NCBI GenBank assembly: GCA_046565595.1
Contig: JBKHYG010000123.1
Coordinates: 1-14,256 of the forward strand
Origin: JBKHYG01 sp046565595
GTDB taxonomy: Bacteria; Actinomycetota; AC-67
Direction of reading: 5' to 3'
DNA: 14,256 bases
Shown: in pieces, positions 12,427 through 14,256 of the stretch
How the letters are laid out: each line of letters starts with the position of its first letter
Position numbering within the stretch: position 1 is the first letter of the stretch
Position numbers and translations under genes: made by a program
Notes under the pieces: model-generated
Database searches by the model: none
Seen by the model: the letters and a program-made list of their open reading frames with translations, nothing else
Told to the model about the DNA's origin: nothing

Positions 12427-14256
12427 ATGTCGCAGACCGAAACCAAGGGCGGTTCGGCCGTCCGCCAGTTCCCACTAGCCCGGACCCGCAACATCGGGAT
12501 CATGGCTCATATCGACGCGGGTAAGACCACGACGACCGAGCGCATCCTGTTCTACACGGGCCGTTCGTACAAGATCGGCGAGGTACACGAAGGTACCGCC
12601 GTCATGGACTGGATGGTTCAGGAGCAGGAACGCGGGATCACGATCACCTCGGCTGCGACGACCTGCCAGTGGAAGGACCACTGGATCAACATCATCGACA
12701 CGCCAGGCCATGTCGACTTCACCGTCGAGGTCGAGCGTTCGTTGCGCGTGCTGGATGGCGCAGTTGCTGTCTTCGACGCGGTCGCTGGTGTCGAACCGCA
12801 GTCGGAGACCGTGTGGCGTCAGGCCGACAAGTACCAGGTTCCGCGCATGTGTTTCGTCAACAAGATGGACCGCGTCGGCGCCGACTTCTATCGCACCGTC
12901 GAGATGATCAAGGACCGCCTGGGTTCGCGTCCCATCCCGATCCAGCTGCCCATCGGTTCGGAAGAGAACTACATCGGCCACATCGACCTGATCGAGATGA
13001 ACGGCAAGACCTGGTCGAAGGAAGCCGAGAAGGGTGAGCGTTGGGAGGACATCGAGATCCCCGACGAACTCAAGGCCGAGGCTGAGAAGTACCGCACCGA
13101 GATGCTCGAATCGATCGCCGACTATGACGAGGCGCTCATGGAGGCGTACCTCGGCGGCGAAGAGATCAGCAACGACCAGATCAAGGCTGCGATCCGCGCC
13201 GCGACGCTCTCGGGCGAAGCCACACCGGTCCTCTGTGGAACCGCCTTCAAGAACAAGGGTGTCCAGCAGCTGCTCGACTGCATCGTCGATTTCCTGCCGA
13301 GCCCGCTCGATGTTCCGCCGATGAAGGGCAAGTCCCTCGACGGCGAGACCGAGATCAGCCGCAAGGCCGACGACAACGAGCCCTTCAGCGCGCTGGCCTT
13401 CAAGATCATGACCGACCCGTATGTCGGCAAGCTCACCTACTTCCGCGTCTACTCGGGTGTCCTCGAGTCGGGTTCGTATGTCATGAACGCGACCAAGGGT
13501 AAGAAGGAGCGCGTCGGCCGCATCCTGCAGATGCACGCCAACCACCGCGAGGACAAGGACGCTGCCTACACCGGCGACATCGTTGCTGCGGTTGGGTTGA
13601 AGAACACCTCGACGGGTGACACGCTGACCGACCCTGACCACCAGGTCATGCTCGAGTCGATGACCTTCCCGGTGCCCGTCATCTCGGTCGCGATCGAACC
13701 CAAGACCAAGGCCGATCAGGACAAGCTCGGTAAGTCGCTCGCGGCGCTGGCTGAAGAGGACCCGACCTTCCAGGTCCGCACGGACGAAGAGACCAACCAG
13801 ACCATCATCAGCGGCATGGGCGAGCTCCACCTGGACATCCTGGTGGACCGCTTGAAGCGCGAGTTCAAGGTCGACGCGAATGTAGGTCGTCCGCAGGTCG
13901 CCTATCGCGAGACCGTCGCGAAGGAAGTCAAAGATGTCGAACTGCGGTTCGTGCGTCAGACCGGTGGTAAGGGCCAGTTCGCCGTGGTCGTGCTGGACCT
14001 CGAGCCTCTCGGTCCCGGCGGCGGATTCGAATTCGTCAACAAGATCAAGGGTGGAGCGATCCCCAACGAGTACATCCCCGCCGTCGACGACGGTGTGCAG
14101 GAAGCTCTGCAGAACGGTGTGCTCGCCGGGTACCCGATGGTCGATGTACGCGTGACGCTGGTCGACGGCAAGTATCACGATGTCGACTCGTCAGAGATGG
14201 CGTTCCGCATCGCCGGTTCGATGGCGATCAAGCAGGCCGCAGCCAAGGCCAAGCCC
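12427..14256 (+). CDS. fusA: elongation factor G, 3' end outside the window
   Basis: Exactly 610 codons are in the window, out of about 700 expected. The GTPase domain has G1 AHIDAGKT (27-34), switch RGITI (69-73), G3 DTPGH (91-95) and G4 NKMD (145-148). Domain II, the domain III block SGMGELHLDIL and domain IV with RQTGGKGQFAVVV and AGYPMVDVRVTL follow in order. The visible end is in domain IV/V after HDVDSSEMAF. EF-G moves tRNA and mRNA through the ribosome using GTP and, with RRF, recycles ribosomes. It is the third gene of the str operon, 33 bases after rpsG. The site before the ATG is weak (CGGATCGATC), but the N-terminus is conserved. No broken motif is seen. Confidence 0.98.
   Translation, partial: MSQTETKGGSAVRQFPLARTRNIGIMAHIDAGKTTTTERILFYTGRSYKIGEVHEGTAVMDWMVQEQERGITITSAATTCQWKDHWINIIDTPGHVDFTVEVERSLRVLDGAVAVFDAVAGVEPQSETVWRQADKYQVPRMCFVNKMDRVGADFYRTVEMIKDRLGSRPIPIQLPIGSEENYIGHIDLIEMNGKTWSKEAEKGERWEDIEIPDELKAEAEKYRTEMLESIADYDEALMEAYLGGEEISNDQIKAAIRAATLSGEATPVLCGTAFKNKGVQQLLDCIVDFLPSPLDVPPMKGKSLDGETEISRKADDNEPFSALAFKIMTDPYVGKLTYFRVYSGVLESGSYVMNATKGKKERVGRILQMHANHREDKDAAYTGDIVAAVGLKNTSTGDTLTDPDHQVMLESMTFPVPVISVAIEPKTKADQDKLGKSLAALAEEDPTFQVRTDEETNQTIISGMGELHLDILVDRLKREFKVDANVGRPQVAYRETVAKEVKDVELRFVRQTGGKGQFAVVVLDLEPLGPGGGFEFVNKIKGGAIPNEYIPAVDDGVQEALQNGVLAGYPMVDVRVTLVDGKYHDVDSSEMAFRIAGSMAIKQAAAKAKP

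Noticed and set aside
12475..14178. Open frame of 567 codons on the minus strand opposite fusA
   Set aside because: It lies wholly antisense to a highly conserved EF-G gene. The translation is low-complexity and rich in Val, Leu, Asp and Arg, as expected from the complement of biased GC-rich codons.

Overview
The window reads as a high-GC bacterial chromosome segment, most likely from an actinobacterium (Actinomycetota). The main reasons are an acetolactate-synthase-like protein that resembles mycobacterial IlvG from end to end, a DinB/maleylpyruvate-isomerase-type metal-binding protein of the TIGR03084 kind, an F420/FMN split-barrel protein, and several ATG starts that lie 7-9 bases after a TANNNT -10 box, as in actinobacterial leaderless genes. 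The genus cannot be told from the window. There is no sign of phage, insertion sequence, CRISPR or recent transfer.

Layout. Bases 1-1883 (minus strand) hold a tight three-gene unit: a TIGR03084-type metal-binding protein, then pxpB, then pxpC, which runs off the left edge. Divergent from it is a 3-hydroxyacyl-CoA dehydrogenase type 2-like SDR (1936-2694), convergent with a gamma-carbonic-anhydrase-like hexapeptide protein (2696-3217). A 47-residue unknown gene (3468-3611) ends in a strong palindromic terminator. Then on the minus strand come a lipoprotein, a split-barrel flavin/F420 protein, etfB and etfA (6798 down to 3673). On the plus strand an IlvG-like ThDP enzyme overlaps the start of an ABC exporter half-transporter (6882-10354). 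A small secreted Cys-containing protein (minus) shares its stop-codon bases with the ABC gene.

The right end is the str operon: rpsL, rpsG and the first 610 codons of fusA, with a consensus-like promoter, a structured leader and a cluster of GGTCA repeats in front.

The most interesting gene is divergent from rpsL (11295 down to 10960, minus). It encodes a full-length 111-residue Spx/ArsC-family thioredoxin-fold protein only if an in-frame TGA at codon 11 is read through. That TGA falls exactly on the first Cys of the family's CxxC motif, giving U-T-G-C. A hairpin with a G-first apical loop lies at the distance expected of a bacterial SECIS element. This is a strong candidate selenoprotein that ordinary gene calling would truncate to a 91-residue fragment lacking its active site, or miss.

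How the genes work together: PxpB/PxpC form part of the ATP-dependent 5-oxoprolinase. The SDR and EtfBA fit acyl-CoA oxidation, with ETF carrying electrons from acyl-CoA dehydrogenases to the respiratory chain. rpsL/rpsG/fusA supply translation. The selenoprotein candidate would be a thiol-redox enzyme or redox sensor.
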